This document shows, one piece after another, positions 1 to 11,349 of a stretch of 64,000 nt of DNA (the stretch's first letter is position 1; every line of letters starts with the position of its first letter). The position numbers and the translations under genes were made by a program. Source of the stretch: Sphagnum compactum (taxonomy: Eukaryota; Bryophyta; Sphagnopsida; Sphagnales); assembly GCA_965153455.1 (NCBI GenBank), contig OZ234504.1, positions 5,518,001 through 5,582,000 on the forward strand, written 5' to 3'. Below the pieces are notes generated by a model that saw nothing but the letters and a program-made list of their open reading frames with translations, searched no databases and was not told where the DNA came from.

Positions 1-69
1 GTGCTTGAAGCAGCTGCTGAAGCAGCTATGGCAGCAATTAGACCTCCTAAGAAGTGTGAGTCTTCATAA
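1..69 (+). CDS. Possible 3' end of a gene entering from the left (unidentified)
   Basis: Frame 1 is open from the window edge to a TAA at 67-69. It encodes an Ala/Glu-rich tail ending in IRPPKKCESS. I do not recognise the family. The opposite strand is also open here and Ala-rich, because the AGCAGCTGCT repeats read well both ways, so the strand is not certain. Sequence left of the window would decide. Confidence 0.22.
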   Translation: MLEAAAEAAMAAIRPPKKCESS

Positions 70-2333
70 TGTTTACCTTTAGCATCACCTTTGCCATGTT
101 TGAGAATTAGCATATGTGAATTTCCCTAGATGTTGCTATCATTCCTTAGATTCAAAGTTAGTCAAAGTTGTCGAAGATGCAACACCACACAGTGTTCCAA
201 AAGTCCTGAAGCTCCAGTCATTGACTCTTGGACTTGTCTCACATGTCTGGAGACAGAAAGTACTCATGGAATGCAACACTTTCATTGATGCAATGTGTTT
301 TTAAGTGACAAACCACATGAATCTGTTAAGAGTCTAGGTTTTTACTACGGGTTTTCAATTACCTGATTTGAGTTTTTAACCTTTGGGATCTGTTCCTGAT
401 GGCAGTCCATCTGGTAATTGCCTAAGCACAAAAATGGGTACCACAGAGCACTGAACCTTGAGTTTTGGTGGGGATGCAGTTAAGCACAGTGATTGTTCAC
501 AGTGTAGTTGCTTGTAAATTTTGACTAATTTGAAATGCTGTGGTTGAATGCAGCATTGAGAGCAGTGGCAATTGCGCAGCAAGTGGTGGTAAACAGTTGA
601 TGTCCCTATTTGGATTTGTATCATGCAAAGAGGAGTACCTCCCTTATTTCTTAGGCTCTCAAGTAGTCTGTCATATCAGCAACCATATCACAACTGTTCA
701 GTCTGAATTTACAAAGACACTTGTGATGCAAATGACCTGATTTGTTCATATAGACACCTAGTGGCCAGGGAGTGTTTTTCCAAGGGGAGGAAACGGATGA
801 TGACAGGAAGATCATTTGTTCAGTGGAAGCCTTTTTAGGGTGCTCAAAATGTGGGTACTGTGTTTCAGTTTTGGTGACCAGTATCGTATAGTCTCATGTG
901 TCAAGGCTGTTGGAGGATATTTTTACGACAGCCTTATGTGCATTCAAAAGTCTCCTATGGAAACCTCTTCTGGTATTGGGATCCATTGTAGATTCCACCA
1001 GTCTCCAGACTAGATTGTTCTGTATACCTGTCCAATCACATTTTTTTCTCAAACACCCTTGTATCATGGATAGCATTCAATGGCTAGTTTGAGTGCCATT
1101 AATGATGAAGGTGCCATCGTCTGAGCCTTGGTGAGTTACAGTGACAAGGATGAAGATGATGGTCTGATACATTGTTAATGACAGTAACAAGGTTGTGATC
1201 AATCACACTGAATGTTGTCACATTCATTTAGTTTTTGCTGGAACTGACATTCTGGTTACCTTCGAGGTTGTGATCACAATTGTTGTCATATTGTTCTGGT
1301 TTGACTGGAAGTGAAATAATGACTACCTTTCAACTGTCTTCATGGATTTTTCTCTGCAATCTCATAGTCATGTTTGCTGGATGTTTTCCCATGTTCTGAA
1401 TGGGTGATTTGGTATGGATTGAGTGTACAGTTTGTAACACTCAGGAACACTGAACTGGTGCTGAGATTCGAATAGTAGCATATACTCAAGGTTTTCAAAA
1501 AGTAACTAATGACATAGGTAGAAACTTTGACTTTTGTACAGTATTCACTACCTCGGGATTGACTCCTGGCTGTAGCAGGGCATTGATCCAGTCTAGGTGC
1601 TTGTGTGTCTCCATGATGTTAGTGTGCTTCAACTAGGGAGATGGCCTACTACTTCTACCTAGTCCACCATCTCAGTGTATTGTGGTATGCTAAATTCCAG
1701 TGTGCACTCTGTAAATATAATATGGTATCTCTTGTTCCTTGTCAATGGCTGCCAAAGTATTTGTCAACAACTTTCTGTGCTTCTGAATGGAAGGGACAGA
1801 GTGAAGTGTACATTCTAAGACTAAATCACGTAAGTCATGATATTTCAATCTATGCCTCTTGCAGTATGAAGGATTGCCTAAGTAAAAATGACATGCATCC
1901 TTCAATTGACACCATTACATCTGGAGGACAGTAGTAGTCCATGACATGAGATTCAATTTTTTGACCAGGTACAGTCCAATTTCCAATGGTGGGGTTGGCA
2001 TTTTCTTTCTAGGTTCAATCAAGAGCCAGATTTACCCCTGTATGATCTTGGTGAGCCCGTGCTGCACCTCATACAGAAACCTAGTTGACAACTTCTGATA
2101 CATCATGCAAAGAAATGACAACACTAAGTATAATGGTATAAGCAGCAGGGCTAGTGTTATGAAGCTCATACTTCCTTGTGCAGGAAATGGATTACCTGCA
2201 AATTGTGTACGACAGAAGAACTTTCATCAAGAGATCAACAGTGGTGTCTTGCCAGTGTGCTGAACAGCTGTGCTCAAGGGATCTCCAACAGATAAATATC
2301 AAATTTCAGTGTCTGCAACTGTTCTTGACTGAC
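70..2333. other. Non-coding stretch left of the UAP-like gene; no gene recognised
   Basis: Only short open frames occur and none resembles a protein family I know. The segment may be 3' UTR or the last intron of the minus-strand UAP-like gene. I searched its minus strand for the conserved UAP C-terminal block (S-P-L-x-S-Y-A-G-E) and did not find it. A short minus-strand frame behind a TTTGCAG acceptor near 2195 encodes a hydrophobic peptide unlike UAP. Confidence 0.5.
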
Positions 2334-5300
2334 CTCCAACATAAGCTTTCAGTAGTGTTAGATTTGTACTCTCCTCCTGGTGACGTATATTGGATGAATC
2401 AGGCCCAGGTGTTGAATGAACCCGACAATGGAGAGCTAGCAAAAGATCCAAAGCTGTTGCAGGTGAGTCGGGAACACCAGGGCCCACTGCATTTTTGATG
2501 GGTGCAAACTCCTCATCCCGATCAACCTCCAACAGTGCCACCTAAATTTGTACAGTACACTGTGTTAGGCAACTCAAATGTGCACACAGGGTGGACTTTT
2601 ACAGTTCTGCTTGACTGCATAGACAGACGAGGCCTGGAAGAATGATTTGAAGCCTGCCAAGCAAGTGTAACTGAGTGTTTCCTCAGCCTTCAGAGCTACT
2701 GCCTCCTTTTGAAAATTGCACACTTTTGTATCACCATAATGGTGGCAACATTTTGACTTGCTCTTCCCCAGAGAAAACCAGAAGCCCCTAAGTTTGGATT
2801 GACTGGTTTACCCAGTGAGCCCCATTCCAGCTGGATGTGGCATTGAACTTCAGAATAAAATAAAAAGACATTAATGTTTCTGAAAGAAAAAATGCAAGGA
2901 ATGCAAAAGAATGAGCAAGGAAGAACCGACCTTCTTTGGGTCACAATACTTGAATGCGTCAAAAATAAATTGCTCTAGTTTTATTCCGTTGGGTTTTCCA
3001 GGGACTGGGTCTTTGATGTGAGATATCCGCTTTATAGCTGGGTGAAACTCCAGTTGAAATTCTGAGTCCATCAACGTCTTCAAATATTCAACTGAAAACA
3101 TGTTGATACAGATATGAGCTGCTCGGAAAAGAAGCTGCCCTGAACTGTCTTCTGCTGTCCGCAACTCTTCAGACATTTCACTGTATTCGATAACCCCATA
3201 CACACCCCTGTCTCTTTGGTCATTGGGATTTGAACCTTGTGAATGGAGGCATACCACACCTACTGCTTCCTTTGGAAATTTCTTGGCAACAACTTTTACA
3301 CCAATGTCAGCTTTGCGTTCATGCACAAATCCATAAAACACTGGATCTGCAACTCGAGCCAATGCATTGTCCACTGCGTAAACCTGCAATAGAGGACCAT
3401 CATTTTCTCCAGTGCAACAATGTGACCATATTCCAGCTTCAACTTAATGACCACATGGTGGCTTGTGCTTTAAGAAAAGTGAATAATCTGTCATCTTCCA
3501 AGACCACATAGGCTTTGTCTGTCATGAGGGCACAACTATGAAGAATTGATTAAGTGAGGAATCGTATTAAATAATTCTGCTGTATCTGCTCTACCCATGA
3601 GCTACACCTAAGCAAGCCCAGGACCTTAGGTTCAGCCTTGTAAGCTCTAAAAGTTAGAAACAAAAGGTTTGCTTGTAAAGCCACTGACAGTTGCAAACTC
3701 TGATAGAGTACTGAACAAAATAGACTTCTTCTATGTCTCCACATCTTGAGTGAGACTTTCCTTTCCTTCTCTGCATCTGGTCAAAGTTGAACATCAAAGT
3801 ACTGCTCTAGGCTTGAGATTTAGTCCAGCACTAAAGGAAGGTAGCCCCTTGGGAGTCCTCACCCATCTCATGGAACAGAGGTGTGTGAATGGAAGATTTA
3901 TATACAAATTCAATTTGTGTCATTTTTCTGCTTCCTCACTAGATTATAACTGCCAGTTGTAGTTTTATTCAAAATGGACGGGCCCAATCAAGGTTCCTAC
4001 AAATCTCATCTTTAAGCACAAGCAACATAAGTCACCAAAAAATGGAAGTGAGAACAGCAAACCTGCACATATTGGATCCCTTGGTCAGCCAGTCTTTCCA
4101 CAATGCCTGCAGCGGCAAGGTCAGAGAAAACAGATCCATTTCCAGCAGGAGCTAGTGCAACCTTCCAGGGGTTGTCCATCAGAATAGCATGGCCTTTCTC
4201 TAACTCCACACATGGTAGACTGGTCTGCTTCATAAACCACACCTGCATCACCCATAATACCGACCAGAACCAAATGAGTTAGTACCACAACACATCAACC
4301 TCATCACACTCATTGTGATCTGCATGTGGAGATTGGAGAGAATCTCTGTAACAACACTTTGAAGGCAACACGACATTTATAGTGCAGTCACAACCTTATG
4401 AGAGTTGCTCACAAAGTGCCAGACCATCACCTTCATAATGAACAGCAGTGACTAGTGCCATGACTACCCACTCACTTCATCAGCTCCTGACAGTGGGTGT
4501 AGCTAAGTAAACAAATAATCCATCCAAAGTTTCAGGCAAACCAGTGTACAAACACTGCATCCTGAGTTTCTGCCACATTTCTGCAAGCAACAGGAAGACT
4601 AACTCATGATGTTGGCTAGCACTCAAGAGACATTCTGCATGTGGGGAACATACCTGGGACTTGTCAAGCCCAAAAAAGTGCTTTTCTTCAAAGAAAGTGC
4701 GTGTGGGTAAGTCAGTGGCATCACTGGTCATTACAATCCATGGAATCTGCAACTTCACTTCTGTGCCCATCACCTGCATATCACTGTTCCCATTGATTCA
4801 AACCAGAATCCAGGACTTCCACCACAGAACTAGAATGGAAAGCATTACATAGTTATGAGATTCAGACACATACAAGGGCAGCAAGCTGTTGGACAAGAAG
4901 CAGTTGCTCGGCTTGAAGCTCAAAGAGTGACCTTGGCCTTGGTGGGATGTCTAACTCCAACATGCCTTTGACAGCTGGGGCATTTGGACCAAGACGAGTT
5001 CCTTGACCCCCTGCCAATACTAATACTGCCACATGCCCTGCAGCTACAAGCCGCAATCCTTCCAGCCACCATCGTGCAGTATCTCCCTTTGAGTGTTCTC
5101 CCTCAAAATCAGCAACAGGTAACCAATGTTCAAAGCCTTCCCAGTTTGCATGAGGGAATGGAGGAGGTGGAAAAGGCTCACTTGCTGATCTGCTCAAAAT
5201 CATTTCAAATCACAACCATGACCAAAAATCACTACAGTAAATATGTAGAAAATCATACAGCTGAAGTCAGGCAGCATTCTTGATGATAAGATGCTCAAAG

Positions 5301-6215
5301 AAAACTGCACCAAAGCAAACCTGAATCTGAGATAGAAACTAAGTAACTATGAAGATAGCTTATAGAATTCACATGATGTTGGAAGGAGGAATGAAAGGGA
5401 GAAGGATAAAAAAATTCAAGCCCTGAAACCAAAGAGATGCTAAAATTATTATTAGAGTTGCTGTGCACTGACTACAAAAACTTGTTTGAACTCTGAGCCC
5501 TGAGAGCCTTGAAAGCAAGACACCTGAAGAAGAAGCTGATACTAAAGGGAGATTTGTAACTGGTATATAGCCAGAATGCACATAGAATCAATCACACTCG
5601 ACCATCATCAGAACTTGCCAGATGCTATCACAATAATCTGCAATGTGTAGAGATGGCCCTGAACTCCAAGACTAGGGTTGAGCCATCCATCAGCTGAAAG
5701 ATGGATGGCTCAACCCTCGTACAAAAACATAGAGGATATTTTTCTAACTGTCCAGACCTGATGCGGAAGCAAGCATGTTGAGCCAGAGTTTTTCTTCACT
5801 CCATTCCGACACAGAAAAATCTGAAAGTTTTCAAAAGACTCCAGCAACAAATGGCACAGAATACTAGACACGAAAGAAAGAATCTTCGTAGTCAGTAGAG
5901 CCGGCCGCAGAAGAGCTTAGAGAGAATGACGACAAGAACTTCCTATCAATCATCACTGCTTCACAGAAAACAATCGACTAACCTTGTATGAGAAGACGAA
6001 GAGGAAGAACCGAGGGTGTGGACGACATCGACGAGAGCTCGTTGGAAGAGTTGGAAGTCTATACTGGCGAGCTGCGTCAAGAGAGCTTGTCGCTGCTCAT
6101 CGGTGCAAGAAGACAAGCCCGCAAGGATGTGCTCCTGCCCTAATGCGACTAGCTGTTTCCTCAATAAGGAGGTTGCTGCTGCTGCAATTGTGTCTTCCGT
6201 TTTGGTGTCCTCCAT
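2334..6215 (-). CDS. UDP-N-acetylhexosamine pyrophosphorylase-like protein (UAP family), 3' end unresolved
   Basis: UAP enzymes make UDP-GlcNAc (or UDP-GalNAc) from UTP and the sugar-1-phosphate in the cytosol. Deduced exons, on the minus strand: 6215-5983, 5189-4874, 4773-4654, 4242-4063, 3383-2931 and 2541-about 2334; phases agree at every junction up to exon 6. Together they encode about 503 residues, close to the family length, starting at MEDTKTED. Visible family features are the nucleotide loop GGQGTRLG (residues about 138-145), SLFELQAEQLLLVQQLAA, WIVMTSDATDLPTR, FFGLDKSQ, YAVDNALARVADPVFYG, LEQFIFDAF and EEFAPIKNA. Oddities: the usual P-K-G after the loop is P-A-V-K-G, a two-residue insertion. 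After LLLALHCR the sequence leaves the family pattern, and the C-terminal SYAGE block was not found, so the exon 6 donor is a guess. The frame is otherwise intact, which argues for a real gene, perhaps a divergent paralogue. Confidence 0.8.
5674..5717. repeat. Perfect 18-bp inverted repeat in intron 1 of the UAP-like gene
   Basis: The arms 5674-5691 and 5700-5717 are exact reverse complements (AGGGTTGAGCCATCCATC) separated by the 8-base loop AGCTGAAA. It lies in the roughly 790-base first intron, where it could form a transcript hairpin. No flanking target-site duplication is obvious. Confidence 0.85.
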
Positions 6216-6394
6216 TCTCGTTGCACGCAAGTCGTAGTGACAACAACAGACACAAAATGAAGTACACTGTAACAAAGGTACCGATCTTTTCTTCTTCCAC
6301 ACACACACTTCGCTTAGCAGATTTGCTTACCCAGGGATCTAACTACACTTTCCAAACACTTTTTTGTATTGTGTCCTTCTTTCTTTGTCGTTCT

Positions 6395-6830
6395 TTTATT
6401 GGCTCTGTCCTTCAGGGTAGAGACATCATCATGATACACCCATGTGAAACAGACCAAAGTTTGGCATCCCTACATTCTAGGGTCATGTGGAGTCCACTAT
6501 TGTACAAACATTTCCACCATAACTCAAGGATCCACTTTGTTCTTCACCATTCTAACCACCATGTGTTTCCAATTTAGTATGATCATCAGTATTGATTGGC
6601 TCTACCCTGAATGGTGGTTCCAATTTAGTATGTTCATCAGTATTGATTGGCTCTACCATTCAGGGTAGAGACATTGCAATGCACCCAGAAATGGGCCTGG
6701 TTTCCCTAGGTTCTAGAGTCATGTGGAGTCAGTCCATAACAGAAAACATTTCTGCCATACCTGAAGGATCCACTTGGGCTTCACCATGCTAACCACCATG
6801 TGTTTCCAATTCAGTATGTTGAACATTTAT
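6395..6830. repeat. Local direct duplication, two diverged units about 247 bp apart
   Basis: Unit 1 starts at about 6399 and unit 2 at about 6645. Both contain CAGGGTAGAGACAT, GGTCATGTGGAGTC or GTCATGTGGAGTC, AAGGATCCACTT and ACCACCATGTGTTTCCAATT in the same order. A shorter duplication around 6570-6660 (ATCAGTATTGATTGGCTCTACC twice) joins them. It lies just upstream of the UAP-like gene on its minus-strand promoter side. Confidence 0.75.
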
Positions 6831-7389
6831 CATGCTTATGGATGGCGCCATGGAAATGGCAGCAGAGGCATTATGCCATAACCCACTTGTTAGCTCTAAC
6901 ACTTCTGGGAAGTTGCAGAGCAAGGAGGAGCTCCAGGAGATACTGCAATGCTGTAATGAATTGCTAATCAAATGCCCGAAAAGTTTCATTTTTGGGCTTC
7001 AAATTGAGACCTTATGGGTACCCTAGATGCACAAAGTCTCTGAGAGCATATAGCGTAACACTGGGTGATGCTCTATTGTCTTTGTTGGGTTTTTTGTTAG
7101 TCACTTTGCAATTTCTGTCTGCCCAGTTTCATTACTGTGAGCTTAATACCGAGTTGGAGTCTTTGCAGGTCTGCGTGTGGTGTTTGTCATGTTCACACAA
7201 TTCTTTTTTTGTGTTTGCATACACCATCTTTCAGCTGGAGTTTCAGGATGCTTCAGCTTCAGTGAGTGCTATGATATTTTTCTCCCCTTTCCAAATTTCA
7301 TTTTATCTGGTGAATTTTCATAGCAATATATATTATTATTGTATTCTCTGCGCTCTCCCAGATACTAATGCAGTGTTTGTTTCTTGGTT

Positions 7390-8222
7390 TGTGATGAAAA
7401 CAATGTACTACATTTCTTTGAACTTTAGGTTTTTGTGGCTGAAAAATAAAGCAGAGAGCAATTTGTTTGAAAATCTTCATAGCTTTAAAGTTGCGGAAGC
7501 TTCAGATTTGAATCTCTTGGTTGGATTTCTTGTTAGACAATTTGTTTATTTGTTTTGGTCACTGTGCTTATAGACAATGTATTGGTATGCCCATGGGTAC
7601 TGATTGTGCGGTCTATTTGGCAAACTTCTATCTCTTTACCTATGAGTTTGATTTCATTAAGTTGTCTTTTGAAGAGTAACACATGTCCTGTTGTGCTTCA
7701 TAGATTGTCCATGGTTCGTAGGTTTTGTGGATGATCTTTTGGTTCCTGATTTTCCAGACCTTGAGAATCTCATGTACCTAAACCAAAGCTCTTTTGGCGA
7801 TGGCATATACCCAAAAACATCTTGTGAGTTGAATTGTATGTCTAAAGGCTTCTGTTGTAATTTCTTGGATCTTTGCTGTAAGACAAAGTCCTCAAGGTTT
7901 TTCCTGTGACATTTTTGACAAATGCTCTCAACCAGAGTATGCAGGTATTGAAATGATTAGAATGCCTCATGTTCACTCCAATATCTCAATTACTGCAAAG
8001 CTGGGGGTTATAAATAATCAATTTTACAGATTCTTGAGGCTTTGTAGTTGTAAGAAGTCTTTTGTCTTTCAAATGGTCAGTCTTATTGTCCTTCTGAAGG
8101 TTAAAGGCTACCCTTTAAAAATTCTTCTAGAGAGAACTAGAGGGTTGCTTAATAAAGAAAAATTCCTCCATGGAACTTCTGCTTTTGGAGTTTTCAGAAT
8201 GATTTTGCTTAGAGTCTTATAA
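7390..8222 (+). mobile_element. Degenerate reverse transcriptase of Penelope-like (PLE) type
   Basis: Read across frameshifts, the plus strand carries the RT palm signature IGMPMGTDCA (from about 7582) followed by LANFYLFTYEFDFIK. Then comes FVDD (about 7724, the YxDD equivalent), followed by MYLNQSSFGDGIYPKTSCEL and a longer thumb-like stretch to a stop at 8222 (LLNKEKFLHG). The (I/V)G(I/M)PMGT(D/N)CA-x-LA-x-LFLY-x-YE pattern is typical of Penelope-like elements. At least two frame changes and in-frame stops make it non-functional. A GIY-YIG nuclease domain was not seen. Family assignment is from memory of the motif, without a search. Confidence 0.6.
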
Positions 8223-9780
8223 GTGGGGAGCTTCTTGTAAGCCCACTTGTTCTTTGGTGTTTGTTCCCTGCTGTCCCCTTTCCTTTAAAGTTCTGCTTTT
8301 CCATTTCTGTTGGTCTGTTTTTTGTCTTGTCCTTATGTTGTGGTCTGTTGCTAGCCAGTAGTATGGCTGAGTCTTCCCATTGCTTCGGGATTTGCAGCAG
8401 AAACTTGGTTCACAGGTTGGTGTCTTTCACTGGCCTTTACCCACTGTAGGGAGCTGATGAAGTCAGTGGGGAAGTTGTGGTAGTTAAGTCACTACCATAC
8501 ATACTATTGTTGATGGTCCCTGAACAAGTGTGAGACTGGCACTTTGGTTCATACCACTATTTTTTGTTTCTTGTTTTTGTGTTTTGTTTTGTTTTTTGTC
8601 TTTCCTAGTCTGGATCTTTCTGTGGCTTCCTGAAGAAGTGTTAATCTTGCTGGGGTTTTTTTTTCCCTTCATCGTGAGAATGGAGATTTCTCTATTCTTA
8701 TGAAAGATATTCTTTGGAATTGTGGCAGAAACTTAGGATGTGGGCTTGTGTACAATTGTTTAGCAAATTTTCTTGAGCAGATTTTTATTATCTGCCTGAT
8801 CTGCAACTCCCATCAGGAACTGATAAAATCACTGGTGTGTAACGGCAGCTAGTGATGAATCGCACTGACTCTTGTGTTTGTTTTGGTTTGGCCAGGATGG
8901 ACACAATGTTACCTTCAAAGTGTTACTGTGGAGTCCTCTCTGCCATCTTGCAGATCTATTGGTTCTTGGTTTGGTGCAAGGTCACTGTTTTACATACATG
9001 TCTAACAGGAGCTTTGTTGTCAATTCCATAGTCAATTACACAGGAGACTTTAGTTGTGTGGATGCAGCATGTGGCATTTGGACAACTTCTAGTCTCTGGC
9101 ATATTTGTGGAGACTGTAATTGCACTGATATCAAAGAAAAAACCCGTGTCTGTGCTGCACAATACACTTGTTCTGGAGGACATTGGACCTTTGAGGCACT
9201 CAAGTAAATCTGAAAGAAGCCTTCAGACACCCAGAGAAGGTGATGATCTGAAACTTTGTGAGTAACTCTTGTAAGGTTATGACTGCACTCATCACCCTGT
9301 TACCTCCAGATGGTTGTTGTAGAGATTTCTCTGCAATTTTATAGATCTGTATGTACTATCTGATAAGGGATACTCTGAATCCCCTTTCCTACAGCCTTAC
9401 GTACACACAGGAAAAAATGGGGTCGTGCTGAAATCGCTTCATTGAGAGAAAGATGCAATTTTGGAATGCAGGTCTTATAAAACCCAAACCACATAAAACC
9501 TGTGATCTTGAAGTTGCTCTCAATTTCTTTTGACGTCTAGGCATCATGATCATGATCATCAATCAGCCTCTGAACAGTTTTAAGTGTTTTGCAAATTAGT
9601 GATAAATTGGTAGTTACCAGGAAGGAGTTTTATGAGCTTGCAGGACTCCAGTACATCCACAACAACAAAGCAAGTGAAACTTGGAAAAACACACCTGTAG
9701 CAGCATGCAACAAGAAAATTGCAGGATCTTCTTGATGGCTGTAATACAGCTTCTAACCACACACCCTACAAATCTTTGCT
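8223..9780. other. No recognisable gene; unassigned frames downstream of the RT relic
   Basis: The sequence is T-rich with short frames only. The longest (8872-9207 plus) opens with TTG or late ATG codons and resembles no family I know. Part of it may be the 3' portion of the Penelope-like relic. Confidence 0.4.
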
Positions 9781-9792
9781 TTTTTTCTCAAA

Positions 9793-10016
9793 GAATGCTT
9801 GAATGCTTGAATGCTTGCTTGTGTCCTTCTCAATGAATGCTTGAATGCTTGTATGCTTCTTTCTCAATGAATGCTTGAATGCTTGCTTGCTTCTTTTTCT
9901 GATTTAATTTCTGCTTGCTTTTCTTTTCTCAATGAATGCTTGCTTGCTCTTTTTTCTCAGTGGATGCTTGCTTGTGTTTTGTTCAATGAATGCTTGCTTG
10001 GCTTTTTCTCAATGCA
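9793..10016. repeat. TGCTTGAA / TGCTTGCT minisatellite
   Basis: Repeats of AATGCTTGAATGCTTG and TGCTTGCTT, interspersed with TTTTTCTCAATGAATGCTTG, run through the whole stretch. They form an irregular array of 8- to about 35-bp units upstream of the F-box gene leader. Any open frame here is a by-product of the repeat. Confidence 0.85.
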
Positions 10017-10040
10017 TTTGCATCAACAAAAGAAAACAAT

Positions 10041-10373
10041 GAAGAAGGAGAAGAAGAAGAAGAAGAAGAAGAAGACGCTGTTGTACTTGAAAGATAGATT
10101 ACAGCAAACGGCACCCCGCCGCCCCAAAGCCAAAAACTTTGATTGAAAGAAAAAAAGAAGAAATACTTGATTTCTCACTTAAAACAATAATCCTGACAAA
10201 CAAACTGGTTTGCAGGCTTTTTGCTTTAGTTGGTTTTACCCTTTCCGGCGTTCAGTTGCGATTTTGGTTGCTCGTGGAAGAACCAAAGCTCAAGAGCAGC
10301 GGTTGAAAGTGTGTGTTGCACGACGGGGGGATGAGTGGAGTGAGCACACAAAGAGACACAGTGAGACAGAAAC

Positions 10374-10407
<34 letters not shown>

Positions 10408-10583
10408 CGCTTTAGGGATCTTTTTTTGTCTCATGCAATCGCGTTCTGTCTCGGGCTGTTGCTACTCTTGCTGGTAAAATCGTCTGTTGTCGGGAGTGTT
10501 TTGTTTTTCCCGGTTTTCTTTTCTAGTCTCGCGTTGTTGTGCACTTGCTTGTATGTGTGTTTGTGTGTGTGTGTGTGTGTGTG
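10041..10583. repeat. Cluster of simple repeats in the F-box gene 5' region: (GAA)n, (GA)n, (GT)n
   Basis: (GAA)n lies at 10041-10075, (GA)n at 10374-10408 and (GT)n at 10554-10583. GA tracts in plant promoters and leaders are known GAGA-type elements. Their spacing upstream of 11350 suggests that the transcription start of the F-box gene lies at about 10.2-10.5 kb, which is inference. Confidence 0.8.
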
Positions 10584-11349
10584 GGGTTTTGTAGCCAGGG
10601 AAATTTCTCGACGCGATGCGAGGATCTTTGCCAGGATCTTGGTGAGACCCAAAAGTCCAACCTCAATGCGAGGGAGGGCGTCTTGTTCCGTTGGTGTGTT
10701 TGGGTGCTCAACCCCCACCCACCCGTTTCCTCTCTTTTTCCTTCTTTTCCCTCTTTGTTTGTTGTGTCTTGAAGAGAGCATTTGGATTTCTGGGTGTGTG
10801 AGGTTGGGAGAGGAGGCTTTGGTTTCATTTTGGATCCATCTGGTTCTTTGTGCCGATTCTCGTGTCTGTGTTTGAGACTGTTTTAGGGTTTGCATTGTGT
10901 CCCTCGCTCGCTTGTCTTTTGGAAGATGCTTCTTGCTTGTGGATTGATTTCCTAGTTGCCACTCGCTGCCCTCCTTTCCTCAGTTCCTCGTCTTGTATGT
11001 ATGTATGTATGTATATCTCCCCGTATCCTTGTTCGGCAGTTGCTTCAAAATTTCGAGTCCCTAACGGACCTTCAATCTCGAAGACTACTCACTCTTCTTC
11101 GTATCTCAGTCTTTTTTCTTTCGAGGTTTCGTCTGTTTCCTCGGCTCCTCGTAGTCGGAGATTTGTAGGGTTGTTGGAAAGCAACACGGTTACTTTCTCT
11201 TGGTGGTCTTAGATCCTGTAGTTGGAATCGTGAAGAAGTACAGTGAGCCCAGTGGAGTAAAGCTCAAAGTAGTTTTTTCTGTAGTTGGGTTGGTGTTTTC
11301 AGGAAGTGGGGAAGTGTCTGCTGCTGCTGCCTCGGTCTTGTGTGAGGAG

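Noticed and set aside
2030-2200. Minus-strand frame behind a TTTGCAG acceptor as the last UAP exon
   Set aside because: It encodes a hydrophobic peptide without the SYAGE block, so it cannot be the conserved UAP C-terminus.
10210-10895. Frames of 154-221 codons in the F-box leader region
   Set aside because: They follow (GA)n and (GT)n tracts on both strands and lack an ATG start of quality or a domain. Likely leader sequence.
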